Positions 1-6,995 of a DNA stretch of 64,000 nt are shown here, piece by piece (position 1 is the stretch's first letter; each line of letters begins with the position of its first letter). A program made the translations under genes and the position numbers. The DNA comes from CAG-170 sp022779365 (GTDB lineage Bacteria; Bacillota; Clostridia; Oscillospirales; Oscillospiraceae), in NCBI GenBank assembly GCA_022779365.1, contig JALFSI010000025.1, positions 11,179 to 75,178 of the forward strand, in the 5' to 3' direction. Below the pieces are notes generated by a model that saw only the letters and a program-made list of their open reading frames with translations, did no database searches and was not told the DNA's origin.

Positions 1-1
1 G

Positions 2-832
2 CAGGACCTCCTGATCGGCTCGTTCGGAGAGCTGTCGTCCGGCGTGGCGGTCATCGCGTACAACCTGCTGGGCTTTGAGCTGATCGGCTCGATCGGCAGC
101 AAGATCGAAAACCCCGGCAAGACCGTCCCGCGCATGACGATTCTGGCGGGCGTGGTCATCACGCTTTTATACCTGCTGGGCACGTTCGGGATGCTCGTTG
201 CGCTGCAAGAAATCGACGAAATGGACGGCTTTTACAACGCCCTCGCGGTGCTCTGCTCGGTGTTCGGGCGGGCGCAGAAGCCGGTTCTGGACGTGCTGGT
301 CGTCATTTCGTGCCTGACACTGGTGTCGAATATGCTCTCGTGGACGCTCGGCGCGAACGAAAGTCTCATCGCGGCGGATCTCGACCGACGCTCGCGCTTT
401 CTCGGCAGGCGCAGTGCCAAATACGGCACGGCGAAAAACCTGTACCTGCTCATGGGGCTTTTGTCCACGGTGCTGCTGCTGCTCAACTTCGCCTTCGGCT
501 CGTCGGACGCGAACGCGGTGTTCTGGGACGTTTTGTCGTTCTCGTTCGTCATTTTCCTCATCCCGTACCTGTTTTTGTTTGCGGCGGCTGTGCGCCTGCG
601 CTATAAAGACCCGCAGACGCCGCGCGTCTACCGCCTGCCAGGCGGCAGCTTCGGCGTGTGGCTGTGTGCGGGGCTGTGTACGCTGTGCGTGCTGACGGGC
701 ATCTTTTTCCTGTTTTTTGACGACGCGCGCAGCGGCAACTACTTTGCCCTCGGCGTCAAGCTCGTCGGGACGCTCCTGTGCGTGCTGACCGGCGAATGGC
801 TCTACCGCGAAAAACCGGCGAAAGCCGAATAA
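2..832 (+). CDS. APC-family amino acid/polyamine permease, 3' part
   Basis: Only the last 276 codons are inside the window; the frame is open to the left edge, so the gene starts upstream. The visible part has about six hydrophobic segments and APC-superfamily features, including a loop with NLLGFELIGSIGSKIENPGKT after a membrane helix. Because the next gene, 14 nt downstream, is putrescine carbamoyltransferase, the likely role is agmatine/putrescine exchange across the cytoplasmic membrane in the agmatine deiminase pathway. The substrate is inferred from context only; a general amino acid permease is the alternative. Confidence 0.85.
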   Translation, partial: QDLLIGSFGELSSGVAVIAYNLLGFELIGSIGSKIENPGKTVPRMTILAGVVITLLYLLGTFGMLVALQEIDEMDGFYNALAVLCSVFGRAQKPVLDVLVVISCLTLVSNMLSWTLGANESLIAADLDRRSRFLGRRSAKYGTAKNLYLLMGLLSTVLLLLNFAFGSSDANAVFWDVLSFSFVIFLIPYLFLFAAAVRLRYKDPQTPRVYRLPGGSFGVWLCAGLCTLCVLTGIFFLFFDDARSGNYFALGVKLVGTLLCVLTGEWLYREKPAKAE

Positions 833-846
833 TTGGAGGCGTATTT

Positions 847-1863
847 ATGGCAAATAAACGTGATTTTATCACCACGCAGGACTTTACCCGGCAGGAGCTG
901 CTGGACATCATCGACCTGTCGCTGCTGCTCAAAAAGTGCATCGCGCGGGGCTATTATCCGCCGCTGCTGAAAAACAAGACGCTCGGCATGATCTTTCAGC
1001 AGTCGTCCACGCGCACGCGCGTGTCGTTTGAGACGGCGATGGAGCAGCTCGGCGGGCACGCGCAGTACCTCGGTCCGGGCATGATCCAGCTCGGCGGGCA
1101 CGAGACCATCGGCGACACGGGCAGGGTGCTGTCGTATCTTGTCGATGTGGTCATGGCGCGCGTGATCGAGCACAAAACGGTCGTGGAGCTGGCGCGCGCG
1201 TGCAGCGTGCCGGTGCTCAACGGAATGTCGGACTACAACCACCCCACGCAGGAGCTTGGCGACCTGTGCACGATCGTGGAGCACCTGCCCGCCGGCAAGC
1301 GGCTGGAGGACTGCAAGGTCGTGTTCGTGGGCGATGGGACGCAGGTGTGCGCGTCGCTCGGCATGATCTGCACCCATCTTGGGATGCACTTTGTGCATTA
1401 CGGCCCGCAGGCGCACCAGCTCGGCGCGGACATTCGCGCCATCTGGGAGGAGAATTGCCGCGAGAGCGGCGGGAACTGGCAGTCAACCGACGACCGCGCG
1501 GCGGTGCGCGGTGCGGATTTCATCTACACGGACGTGTGGTACGGGCTGTATGAAAACGAAATGCCCAAGGAAGAACGCGTGCGCGTGTTCCACGATTATC
1601 AGGTCAACCGCGAGCTGATGCAGCTCGGCAATCTCGGCTGCAAATTTCTGCACTGCCTGCCCGCCACGCGCGGCGAGGACGTGACCGACGAGGTCATCGA
1701 CAGCGCCGCGTCGCTCTGCTGGGAGCAGGCGGGCAACCGCCTGACCGCCATGCGCGGTCTGCTGGTGTGGCTCACAAGGGATAAAAAAGCACCGCTCGCG
1801 GAAGAAACCGCGGCGGTGCAGGCGGAGCTGGAGCAGTTTTTGCAGAGCAAGGGATTGGCGTAA
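847..1863 (+). CDS. ptcA: Putrescine carbamoyltransferase
   Basis: This 338-residue enzyme should convert N-carbamoylputrescine and phosphate to putrescine and carbamoyl phosphate, the ATP-yielding branch of agmatine catabolism together with agmatine deiminase and carbamate kinase (neither visible here). Carbamoyl phosphate binding motifs are present: STRTR at residues 54-58 and HPTQ at 132-135. The family-discriminating motif reads HCLPATRG (269-276), as in putrescine enzymes, and not HCLPAFHD of ornithine carbamoyltransferases; the QLGGHE loop near residue 81 also fits. The ATG at 847 follows the ribosome binding site TTGGAGG at 833-839; an upstream in-frame start would run into the permease gene. 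A strong terminator follows. Confidence 0.93.
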   Translation: MANKRDFITTQDFTRQELLDIIDLSLLLKKCIARGYYPPLLKNKTLGMIFQQSSTRTRVSFETAMEQLGGHAQYLGPGMIQLGGHETIGDTGRVLSYLVDVVMARVIEHKTVVELARACSVPVLNGMSDYNHPTQELGDLCTIVEHLPAGKRLEDCKVVFVGDGTQVCASLGMICTHLGMHFVHYGPQAHQLGADIRAIWEENCRESGGNWQSTDDRAAVRGADFIYTDVWYGLYENEMPKEERVRVFHDYQVNRELMQLGNLGCKFLHCLPATRGEDVTDEVIDSAASLCWEQAGNRLTAMRGLLVWLTRDKKAPLAEETAAVQAELEQFLQSKGLA

Positions 1864-1897
1864 GGCAAAAGCCCTCCCATTTGGGAGGGCTTTTGCC
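1864..1897 (+). terminator. Rho-independent terminator after ptcA
   Basis: A perfect inverted repeat begins immediately after the stop codon: GGCAAAAGCCCTCCC pairs with GGGAGGGCTTTTGCC around a short loop, and the stem carries an A-tract and T-tract. It could work in both directions. Confidence 0.9.
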
Positions 1898-1902
1898 GCA
1901 GA

Positions 1903-1931
1903 TTGACAAAATCTGACGTGTCTGCTATGAT
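1903..1931 (+). promoter_or_regulatory. Sigma-A promoter for short peptide RNA
   Basis: TTGACA at 1903-1908 and TATGAT at 1926-1931 are separated by 17 nt. The predicted start of transcription is near 1938. The only thing downstream is the 27-codon reading frame at 2016 and a terminator, so this drives a short RNA of about 170 nt. Confidence 0.85.
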
Positions 1932-1990
1932 AGGCGCAGGGCGTAAGCCCGGGTAGGGTATCACACACATACGGCGGGCGGTTGTGGCTA

Positions 1991-2009
1991 CATCTCCGTA
2001 AAGGAGGTG
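1991..2009 (+). promoter_or_regulatory. Hairpin hiding a perfect ribosome binding site
   Basis: CATCTCC (1991-1997) can pair with GGAGGTG (2003-2009) around the loop GTAAA. The right arm is the core of AAAGGAGGTGA (2000-2010), an unusually complete match to the 16S rRNA 3' end, 5 nt before the ATG at 2016. Such masking is typical of type I toxin mRNAs such as fst. Confidence 0.7.
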
Positions 2010-2015
2010 AAGTCA

Positions 2016-2099
2016 ATGCCTATTACATTAACGTTCCACATCCTCTGGATAACGGTAACGATTCGTGTAACAAGCAAAAACCGCCACTCCGACAAGTGA
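2016..2099 (+). CDS. 27-residue hydrophobic peptide, candidate type I toxin
   Basis: A 27-codon frame starts MPITLTFHILW, has a hydrophobic and beta-branched middle, and ends in the charged tail KNRHSDK. It has its own sigma-A promoter, an extremely strong but foldable ribosome binding site, and a terminator whose left stem arm is the coding sequence for the last seven residues. The layout (small hydrophobic peptide with charged tail, convergent antisense RNA, shared terminator) parallels the par/fst and TxpA/RatA loci. I do not recognise the peptide family with certainty; the toxin role is inferred from layout. It lies next to a type II toxin-antitoxin pair. Confidence 0.6.
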   Translation: MPITLTFHILWITVTIRVTSKNRHSDK

Positions 2100-2109
2100 C
2101 GGTTTTTGC
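2074..2109. terminator. Shared bidirectional terminator of the convergent RNAs
   Basis: GCAAAAACCGCCACT (2074-2088) pairs with AGTGACGGTTTTTGC (2095-2109) with one mismatch and a six-base loop. A-tracts and T-tracts on both sides allow termination in both directions; the plus-strand stop codon lies inside it. Confidence 0.85.
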
Positions 2110-2172
2110 GGCTGTAAAGCCAATATAAAGCCTATTCCTTGTTGAGTCACAACCGTTCGCTGTGATACCCTA
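2075..2172 (-). ncRNA. Candidate antisense RNA (antitoxin-like)
   Basis: A near-perfect minus-strand promoter at 2178-2205 would start an RNA near 2172 that ends at the shared terminator, about 100 nt long. I see no credible reading frame in it. It overlaps the 3' end of the peptide mRNA and carries the same 5' block GTAGGGTATCACA as that mRNA. By analogy with RNA II of pAD1 it would act on the peptide mRNA; this is inference. Confidence 0.55.
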
Positions 2173-2177
2173 CTTTT

Positions 2178-2205
2178 ATTATACGCACGCGGGCGGATTT
2201 GTCAA
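2178..2205 (-). promoter_or_regulatory. Consensus sigma-A promoter for the antisense RNA
   Basis: On the minus strand TTGACA (2200-2205) and TATAAT (2178-2183) are 16 nt apart, both perfect consensus. The surrounding 32 nt (2177-2208) are identical to 2832-2863, the promoter of the dinJ-yafQ operon. Confidence 0.85.
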
Positions 2206-2216
2206 GGGCTCGACCT

Positions 2217-2492
2217 TCAGAACAAATCGCTGTGCGTGCCGGTGCGGGTGAGGTAGAGGATCAGGTCGCCGGCAGACAGCTCGTAGATCAGCAGCCAGTC
2301 TGGCGCGATATGGCACTCACGGCAGCCGGCATAATCGCCGGACAGGCTGTGGTCACGGTTTTTCTCCGGGAGGCTCCCGCCGTCAGCCAGCGTTTTGATC
2401 ACGTTGGTCAGCAGAGAAAGATCGTAGCCCCGGCGCTGCACCCGCTTGACGTCCTTTTGAAACTTACTGGTCGGGCGAACGTTGTATATCAT
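2217..2492 (-). CDS. yafQ: YafQ-type mRNA interferase toxin (RelE/ParE superfamily)
   Basis: This 91-residue protein should cut mRNA at the ribosome A site when free of its antitoxin. It carries the residues used by E. coli YafQ at matching places: H48, H61, D65, W66, H87 and the C-terminal F91. The length is normal for the family and no catalytic residue is missing. Its ATG overlaps the antitoxin stop codon by 4 nt (ATGA), so the two are translationally coupled in the usual antitoxin-first order. Confidence 0.92.
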   Translation of the reverse strand: MIYNVRPTSKFQKDVKRVQRRGYDLSLLTNVIKTLADGGSLPEKNRDHSLSGDYAGCRECHIAPDWLLIYELSAGDLILYLTRTGTHSDLF

Positions 2493-2764
2493 CGCAGCAG
2501 ATCCTCCATCATGGCGTCAACGTCGGTGTAGGTTTTGCCGAGGGTGGGGTCGGCTTTCATACGCCGGACCTCCTGCAATGCCTCTTTGGTTTCGGCATTC
2601 GGAATTTCCGCGCCGATCTCGAACGGGATGCGGTATTCCCGCACGGCTTTTTTCGCAAAGACGTTGAAGGCGGTGCTCATGGTCATGCCCATGTCTGCGC
2701 AAAATGCTTCAAACTGCCGTTTCAAATCGCTGTCCATGCGGATGTTGATGTTGGTGTTTGCCAT
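2489..2764 (-). CDS. dinJ: DinJ/RelB-type antitoxin
   Basis: This 91-residue protein begins with a ribbon-helix-helix DNA-binding segment (NTNINIRMDSDLKRQFEAF) followed by a helical region, then a C-terminal tail that should wrap the toxin. It would neutralise the downstream YafQ-like toxin and repress its own operon. A ribosome binding site (GGGGG, minus strand, about 2777) precedes the ATG. The family assignment is firm; the direct repeats TGCGT around 2791-2802 upstream could be operator elements. Confidence 0.92.
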   Translation of the reverse strand: MANTNINIRMDSDLKRQFEAFCADMGMTMSTAFNVFAKKAVREYRIPFEIGAEIPNAETKEALQEVRRMKADPTLGKTYTDVDAMMEDLLR

Positions 2765-2832
2765 TGTAACGACCCCCTTTCATGAGTAGCGTATGCGTTG
2801 TGCGTATTTTTATTGACGGTGTCATTACAACT

Positions 2833-2860
2833 ATTATACGCACGCGGGCGGATTTGTCAA
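2833..2860 (-). promoter_or_regulatory. Promoter of the dinJ-yafQ operon
   Basis: TTGACA (2855-2860) and TATAAT (2833-2838) on the minus strand, 16 nt apart. The block 2832-2863 is an exact copy of 2177-2208. Confidence 0.85.
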
Positions 2861-2882
2861 GGGGTGGCGGCATACACAGCGC

Positions 2883-2995
2883 CCTTGCCTCCCCCTTTGG
2901 GGGAGGTGTCCGAGCGCAGCGAGGACGGAGAGGGTGAATAATGAAGACCCTCTCAGTCAGCTTCGCTGACAGCTCTCCCAGAGGGTGAGCCAAGG
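2883..2995 (+). repeat. Family A dispersed repeat, copy 1
   Basis: Two imperfect palindromic halves joined by a short linker: a left half ending GACGGAGAGGG, linker TGAATAATGAA, and a right half starting GACCCTCTCAGTCAGC. Both ends are self-complementary (CTCCCCC/GGGGGAG and CTCTCCC/GAGGG). Other copies are near 6.4, 6.5-6.9, 30.5, 42.1, 46.4 and 55.1 kb. Confidence 0.85.
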
Positions 2996-3024
2996 CGTGG
3001 TGCAAGGGGGCGGGGCAAAAAAGA

Positions 3025-3048
3025 ATCCCGGGGCAAATGCCCCGGGAT
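3025..3048 (-). terminator. Terminator of the S-layer gene
   Basis: ATCCCGGGGC pairs with GCCCCGGGAT around AAAT, and the minus strand continues into TTCTTTTTT. It lies 43 nt beyond the stop codon of the S-layer gene. Confidence 0.88.
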
Positions 3049-3090
3049 CTTTTGCTGGGTATTCAGGATGAGACGAATCTCAATGAAGAA

Positions 3091-6000
3091 TTAGTTAACG
3101 AAGGTGTACACAGCAGCCGTGCCGCCGTTACCCGGAGTCACAACAACAGTCCAGGAGTCAACGTTGGCATCGCTACCCTTGGTGACGAAGCGCAGGTCCG
3201 TGTCGTTGACATCAACGAAGTCAGCACCGAACTTCAGCTCGATGGTGGCAGCGCTGTTCGCTTCCAGACCAGCTTCCAGAACCTTCAGCAGTTCCTTCGC
3301 GGTGTAGTTGTAGGTCTTGCCAGTCACGGTGATGGTGTTCGCCGTGGTAGCGCCCAGACCAGCGATCGGGTCCTTGAAGGCAGTAGTGGTGTAAGCAGCA
3401 TCCCAAGCGAGCTCGACGGTGACGTCAGTGGTGACAACATAGGTCTGGTCAGCTTCCCACTGAGAAGCAGCGGTGAAGACCGTGCTGCCGAACAGGACGC
3501 GGTTGACATGCATGCCTTCGGGCAGGTTGGAGAAGGTAGTGCCTTCCCAAGTGTGACCGATGGTCTGGTCAGCGGAGGCGACAACACCCAGGACAGTAGC
3601 GCCAGCGGTGTCAACAGCCTTGTAAGCAGCCAGAGAAGCAGCGTTCACAACGGTGAACTTGTCGTCAGACTTGTAGACGTACAGCTTGTCGCCGTTCGCC
3701 AGGTCAGCGAAGTTGGCGTCCTTCAGAGCGTCGCCGTCGAGAGCGTAGGTGACAACGTCAGCGTCGCCGCCGTCGATGGCGACGGGGGTAGCCACGATGT
3801 AGTTGCCGGTCACATCAGCCTTGCCGGTAGCGGCAACGCCCTGCGCGATGTTAGTGCCGGTGAGAAGGTCTTCAACGGTGATCAGGCCATCGGGAGCAGT
3901 GGTGCCAGCAGGCGCCTTGTCAACCACGAGGGAGATCTCGTTGGAGTCGCTGACATAGACCTCGTAGAAGCCGACAGCCATGTTCTTCAGAGCGTCCTTG
4001 TTGGCGGACTTGAAGGTGTAGGTAGCCTTGGTCAGCGTACCGGCAGCCTTATCCAGAGCATAGGCGTCAAATTCGATCGGGTACTTGCCATCGACCTTCT
4101 TGCCCGCGAAGCGGTCAGCGCCCGCGAAGAAGATGACGGTCTTCGTGCCGGAGACGGAGATGTCGTTGACATAGACAACATCGACCTTGTTGGTGTCCTT
4201 GTTGACGTGATACTGCACATCGCCGGTCATGGACGGGACCTTGTCATAGCCAACATAGGCGGTGTAGGTCGCGAACGGAGCGGACGTGCCGGCATCCTGC
4301 ACAAGGATGAGGGTGTCGGTGGTCATCTGGAAGAGGACGCCGCTCTTCTTCACATAGGAAGAACCGTTGGTGAACTCAGCATCGTCCGCAGTCAGAACCG
4401 CGTTGTAAACGGTGTTGTCCCAGATGCCCTTGCCGTTCAGGCTCAGCTTGTAAGCACCATCGGTGGTGGTGTAAGCAAACAGAGTGTCATACAGCTTGGC
4501 AAGCGTGGTGTTGTTGGCGAAGACAACGTTCAGGGCGCTGGTGCCCAGAGCGATGAGGTCGGTCGCCTTGAACTCCGTGTCAGCACCAGTGGTAGCGCCG
4601 TTGAAGAAGTCAGCATTGACAGTGACAGAGGTGATCTCGACGTCTTCCAGCTTGTCGCCGGCAACGGTGACGAGGTCAGCCTTGACGGTAGCCTTGCCCT
4701 TGATGGACTCGACCCACAGCGCGTCGATGACCGCGTAGTTCAGCGGAGCATAGTACTTCTCCATGCCGATGACGTTGCCATAGGCATCGAAGTAAGCGAC
4801 CATGTCGTTGCCGAGGTCGGCAGCGTCGATGCCGTTGTAGAAGTACTTCGCAGCGATGTCGGAGAACTCGCCGTCCAGAGCGATCTGAGCGAACTTACCA
4901 TCGACCTTCTTGATCTTGGTGAACTCAGCGATCTTGGACTCGGCAACAGCAACAGTCTGCACGTCGCCGTTGGCAACGGTGACCAGAACCATGTCGTCCT
5001 TCGCAAACGCATCGGACTCGAAGGTCTTGGTAGCGGTAGTGCCAGCAGCAGTGAACTGCGTGCCGTTGTTCCACACACTCAGAGTGGTGGCAGCCTTGCG
5101 GGTGACATGATCCTTGGCGTCGCGCTTCTCGGTGACGACCTTGGTGACCTTAGCAAGGTAGGTGTTGATGAAGACGATGCGGTCCTCGAAGACCTCGGTC
5201 AGAACGCCCTGGCCGCCGATGTCGGTAGCAGTGGTGTTCTTGATGGTCATCTTCGTGCCAGCCTTCACGCCGTCTTCGTAGGAGGTCAGCTTGACGCCGT
5301 CCTCGTCGAAGTCGCAGTCGTTCAGGATGTCGCAGCCGGCGACAGCAACGGTGTAGGAAGCGAGAGCGCCCTCAACATAGGTGCCGATCTCGTCCTTGCC
5401 GAGCTTCCAGATGTGGCACGGACGGCCAAAGGCGTCGTCCTTGTCGGTGAGCTTCTTCAGATCCCAGGACTCGTACAGGTAGCTGTCGTTTTCGATAGCG
5501 CCCGCAGTCGTCAGGACGTTCTTACGGCCGGAGGTCTTGATCTCCTGACCATAGGAGACGGTCTTCGCATTCAGAGCGTTGAGCATGATCTGCGCAGCAG
5601 CGTCACGGGTGAGCTCTGCATCGTAGTCATACTTCTTGCCCAGCACGTCGGTCAGACCGGCAGCGCGGGCGAGCTTCAGAACGTTGACCTTCCAGGACGT
5701 ACCAACAAGGCCCTCTTCCTTAGCATCGTAGCCCAGGGTAACCAGGACCATCTTCAGGAACTGGATGCCGGTGAGCTTGCTTTCGGGAGCGTACTTGTTG
5801 TTGCCAACGCCGGAGATGATGCCCTGCTTCGCGCAGTACGCGATGTAGGAAACAGCCCAGTAATCCTTGGCAACATCCACAAAGGTGTTGGCGGGGTTGT
5901 ACAGCTTGCTAATATCAGTGTCGCCATTGTCGAACATGGCAATGATCTTAGCAGCCTCGGAGCGCTTCAGGGTATCGTTGGGCTTGTAGGACGCGCCCTT

Positions 6001-6171
6001 ACCATTCAGCACACCGATCGCGGTGAGTACGTCAACAGCCTCGACATACTTGACGTCTTTGGCGTCAGCGTAGATCTCGGTCGTGTCGACCTTGGCGCCT
6101 GCAACGGTGGCAAAGCTCAGCAGAGTTGCCAGAGCCAGCACAAGCGCCAGAACTTTCTTAAAGTTCTTCAT
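3091..6171 (-). CDS. S-layer-like protein with N-terminal SLH domains
   Basis: A 1026-residue exported protein. Residues 1-26 form a signal peptide (MKNFKK, hydrophobic core, AGA). Three SLH modules follow at roughly 35-85, 90-150 and 160-205, which would bind secondary cell wall polymer; the remaining 800 residues are Thr/Val/Ala/Asp-rich, beta-type and low in Cys, as in S-layer proteins. Codon choice is strongly restricted and unlike the neighbours (few TTA, CTA or TCA codons), a sign of very high expression; this also leaves a 1045-codon antisense frame open by chance. It has its own promoter and terminator, and an AGGAGG ribosome binding site before the ATG. The C-terminal fold is not recognised. 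Confidence 0.88.
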   Translation of the reverse strand: MKNFKKVLALVLALATLLSFATVAGAKVDTTEIYADAKDVKYVEAVDVLTAIGVLNGKGASYKPNDTLKRSEAAKIIAMFDNGDTDISKLYNPANTFVDVAKDYWAVSYIAYCAKQGIISGVGNNKYAPESKLTGIQFLKMVLVTLGYDAKEEGLVGTSWKVNVLKLARAAGLTDVLGKKYDYDAELTRDAAAQIMLNALNAKTVSYGQEIKTSGRKNVLTTAGAIENDSYLYESWDLKKLTDKDDAFGRPCHIWKLGKDEIGTYVEGALASYTVAVAGCDILNDCDFDEDGVKLTSYEDGVKAGTKMTIKNTTATDIGGQGVLTEVFEDRIVFINTYLAKVTKVVTEKRDAKDHVTRKAATTLSVWNNGTQFTAAGTTATKTFESDAFAKDDMVLVTVANGDVQTVAVAESKIAEFTKIKKVDGKFAQIALDGEFSDIAAKYFYNGIDAADLGNDMVAYFDAYGNVIGMEKYYAPLNYAVIDALWVESIKGKATVKADLVTVAGDKLEDVEITSVTVNADFFNGATTGADTEFKATDLIALGTSALNVVFANNTTLAKLYDTLFAYTTTDGAYKLSLNGKGIWDNTVYNAVLTADDAEFTNGSSYVKKSGVLFQMTTDTLILVQDAGTSAPFATYTAYVGYDKVPSMTGDVQYHVNKDTNKVDVVYVNDISVSGTKTVIFFAGADRFAGKKVDGKYPIEFDAYALDKAAGTLTKATYTFKSANKDALKNMAVGFYEVYVSDSNEISLVVDKAPAGTTAPDGLITVEDLLTGTNIAQGVAATGKADVTGNYIVATPVAIDGGDADVVTYALDGDALKDANFADLANGDKLYVYKSDDKFTVVNAASLAAYKAVDTAGATVLGVVASADQTIGHTWEGTTFSNLPEGMHVNRVLFGSTVFTAASQWEADQTYVVTTDVTVELAWDAAYTTTAFKDPIAGLGATTANTITVTGKTYNYTAKELLKVLEAGLEANSAATIELKFGADFVDVNDTDLRFVTKGSDANVDSWTVVVTPGNGGTAAVYTFVN

Positions 6172-6238
6172 TGAGTCTTCCTCCTGTTAAAATTTTGATC
6201 GCCGGAGCAGATAGCTGTCCCGGCTATCATCTACGCGT

Positions 6239-6267
6239 ATGATATTCCACAAAACGCAAAACGTCAA
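6239..6267 (-). promoter_or_regulatory. Promoter of the S-layer gene
   Basis: TTGACG (6262-6267) and TATCAT (6239-6244) on the minus strand with a 17-nt spacer; the leader of about 60 nt contains the AGGAGG ribosome binding site. Confidence 0.75.
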
Positions 6268-6323
6268 GAGCCAGAGGGGGATTGTAATGTGATTGTAACA
6301 TTGGAGGGGGGATCGTTACAAAA

Positions 6324-6435
6324 CTTGGCTCTCCCTCTGGGAGAGCTGTCGCCGAAGGCGACTGAGAGGGCCTTCCTTGTTTACCCTCTCCGTCCTTCGC
6401 TGCGCTCGGACACCTCCCCCAAAGGGGGAGGCAAG
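6324..6435 (-). repeat. Family A dispersed repeat, copy 2
   Basis: Same two-half structure as copy 1 but in the opposite orientation, with a CCTTCCTTGTTTA linker. It lies directly upstream of the S-layer promoter. Confidence 0.85.
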
Positions 6436-6468
6436 TGTGCTCGCCGCACCGGCAGCTTTGCAGAAGTT

Positions 6469-6933
6469 CCTTGGCTCTCCCTCTGGGAGAGCTGTCAGCG
6501 AAGCTGACTGAGAGGGTCTTGCAGCCTTTTTTGAATGATACGGTCGATTTGTGTACACACGGCACAAAAATCCCTGTCAATATCCCGGTTGGAGAATCGC
6601 AAAACCTCCAAGCCGAGAGTCGTCAGGAATCGAGAACGTTCCGCATCATAAGCAAGCCCGCGGGATTCATAATGCTGAGATCCGTCCAATTCAATGACCA
6701 GCCTTGCCGGAGCACAGTAAAAGTCCACGATGAATCTGCCAATGATCCGCTGCTTGTAGATCTTGACTGGATATTTGCGCAGAAAAAGATACCAGAGCTT
6801 TCGTTCGTGGGGCGTCATCTCCCTGCGAAGATGCTTGGCATTTTCTAATTGAGCATTGTCTTTTGGTATGTTCATTACTTGCCCTCTCCGTCCTCGCTGC
6901 GCTCGGACACCTCTCCCAAAGGGAGAGGCAAGG
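6469..6933 (-). mobile_element. Family A repeat split by a DUF559 gene, copy 3
   Basis: The two halves of the family A repeat lie at 6469-6523 and 6882-6933 in the same relative orientation as in intact copies, but the roughly 10-nt linker is replaced by a 126-codon gene. The GGAGAGGG at the edge of one half serves as the ribosome binding site and the other half supplies the last codons and stop. Short copies elsewhere would then be gene-less derivatives. Calling it mobile is inference. Confidence 0.55.
6495..6875 (-). CDS. DUF559 / VSR-like endonuclease-fold protein
   Basis: A 126-residue protein of the DUF559 family, related to very-short-patch-repair and PD-(D/E)XK nucleases. It has the characteristic block RKYPVKIYKQRIIGRFIVDF, then VIELDGSQHYE with the acidic and His residues expected of the active site, and LEVLRFSNRDI near the end. 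The start is taken as ATG 6875 because the frame upstream is repeat sequence and GGAGAGGG precedes this ATG. The last ten residues are encoded by the repeat. Its substrate is unknown; roles in repeat mobility or DNA repair are both possible. Confidence 0.85.
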   Translation of the reverse strand: MNIPKDNAQLENAKHLRREMTPHERKLWYLFLRKYPVKIYKQRIIGRFIVDFYCAPARLVIELDGSQHYESRGLAYDAERSRFLTTLGLEVLRFSNRDIDRDFCAVCTQIDRIIQKRLQDPLSQLR

Positions 6934-6966
6934 GCGCTTGCGTGGTGCATCAAAAGGTGTATAGAA

Positions 6967-6986
6967 GCCCTCCCAGCCGGGAAGGC
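6967..6986 (-). terminator. Probable terminator of the symporter gene
   Basis: GCCCTCCC pairs imperfectly with GGGAAGGC just after the symporter stop codon; the minus-strand T-rich tail is weak. Confidence 0.5.
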
Positions 6987-6995
6987 GTTTTGTTT

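Larger units (their letters stand above)
1953..2173. repeat. Inverted repeats bracketing the short-peptide locus
   Basis: GTAGGGTATCACA at 1953-1965 recurs as its reverse complement at 2161-2173. A second block, CGGTTGTG at 1979-1986, recurs inverted at 2148-2155. Hence the two convergent transcripts begin with similar sequences, and a plus-strand readthrough RNA could pair its two ends. Confidence 0.85.

Noticed and set aside
847..1863. Ornithine carbamoyltransferase assignment
   Set aside because: The motif HCLPATRG in place of HCLPAFHD and the QLGGHE loop indicate putrescine carbamoyltransferase.
2883..2995. CRISPR-like or IS-end interpretation of the hairpin repeats
   Set aside because: Copies are kilobases apart, vary in orientation, and have no spacers, cas genes or transposase.
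3037..6174. 1045-codon plus-strand frame antisense to the S-layer gene
   Set aside because: It lacks any ribosome site and is explained by codon restriction of the sense gene; the minus-strand protein has signal peptide and SLH domains.
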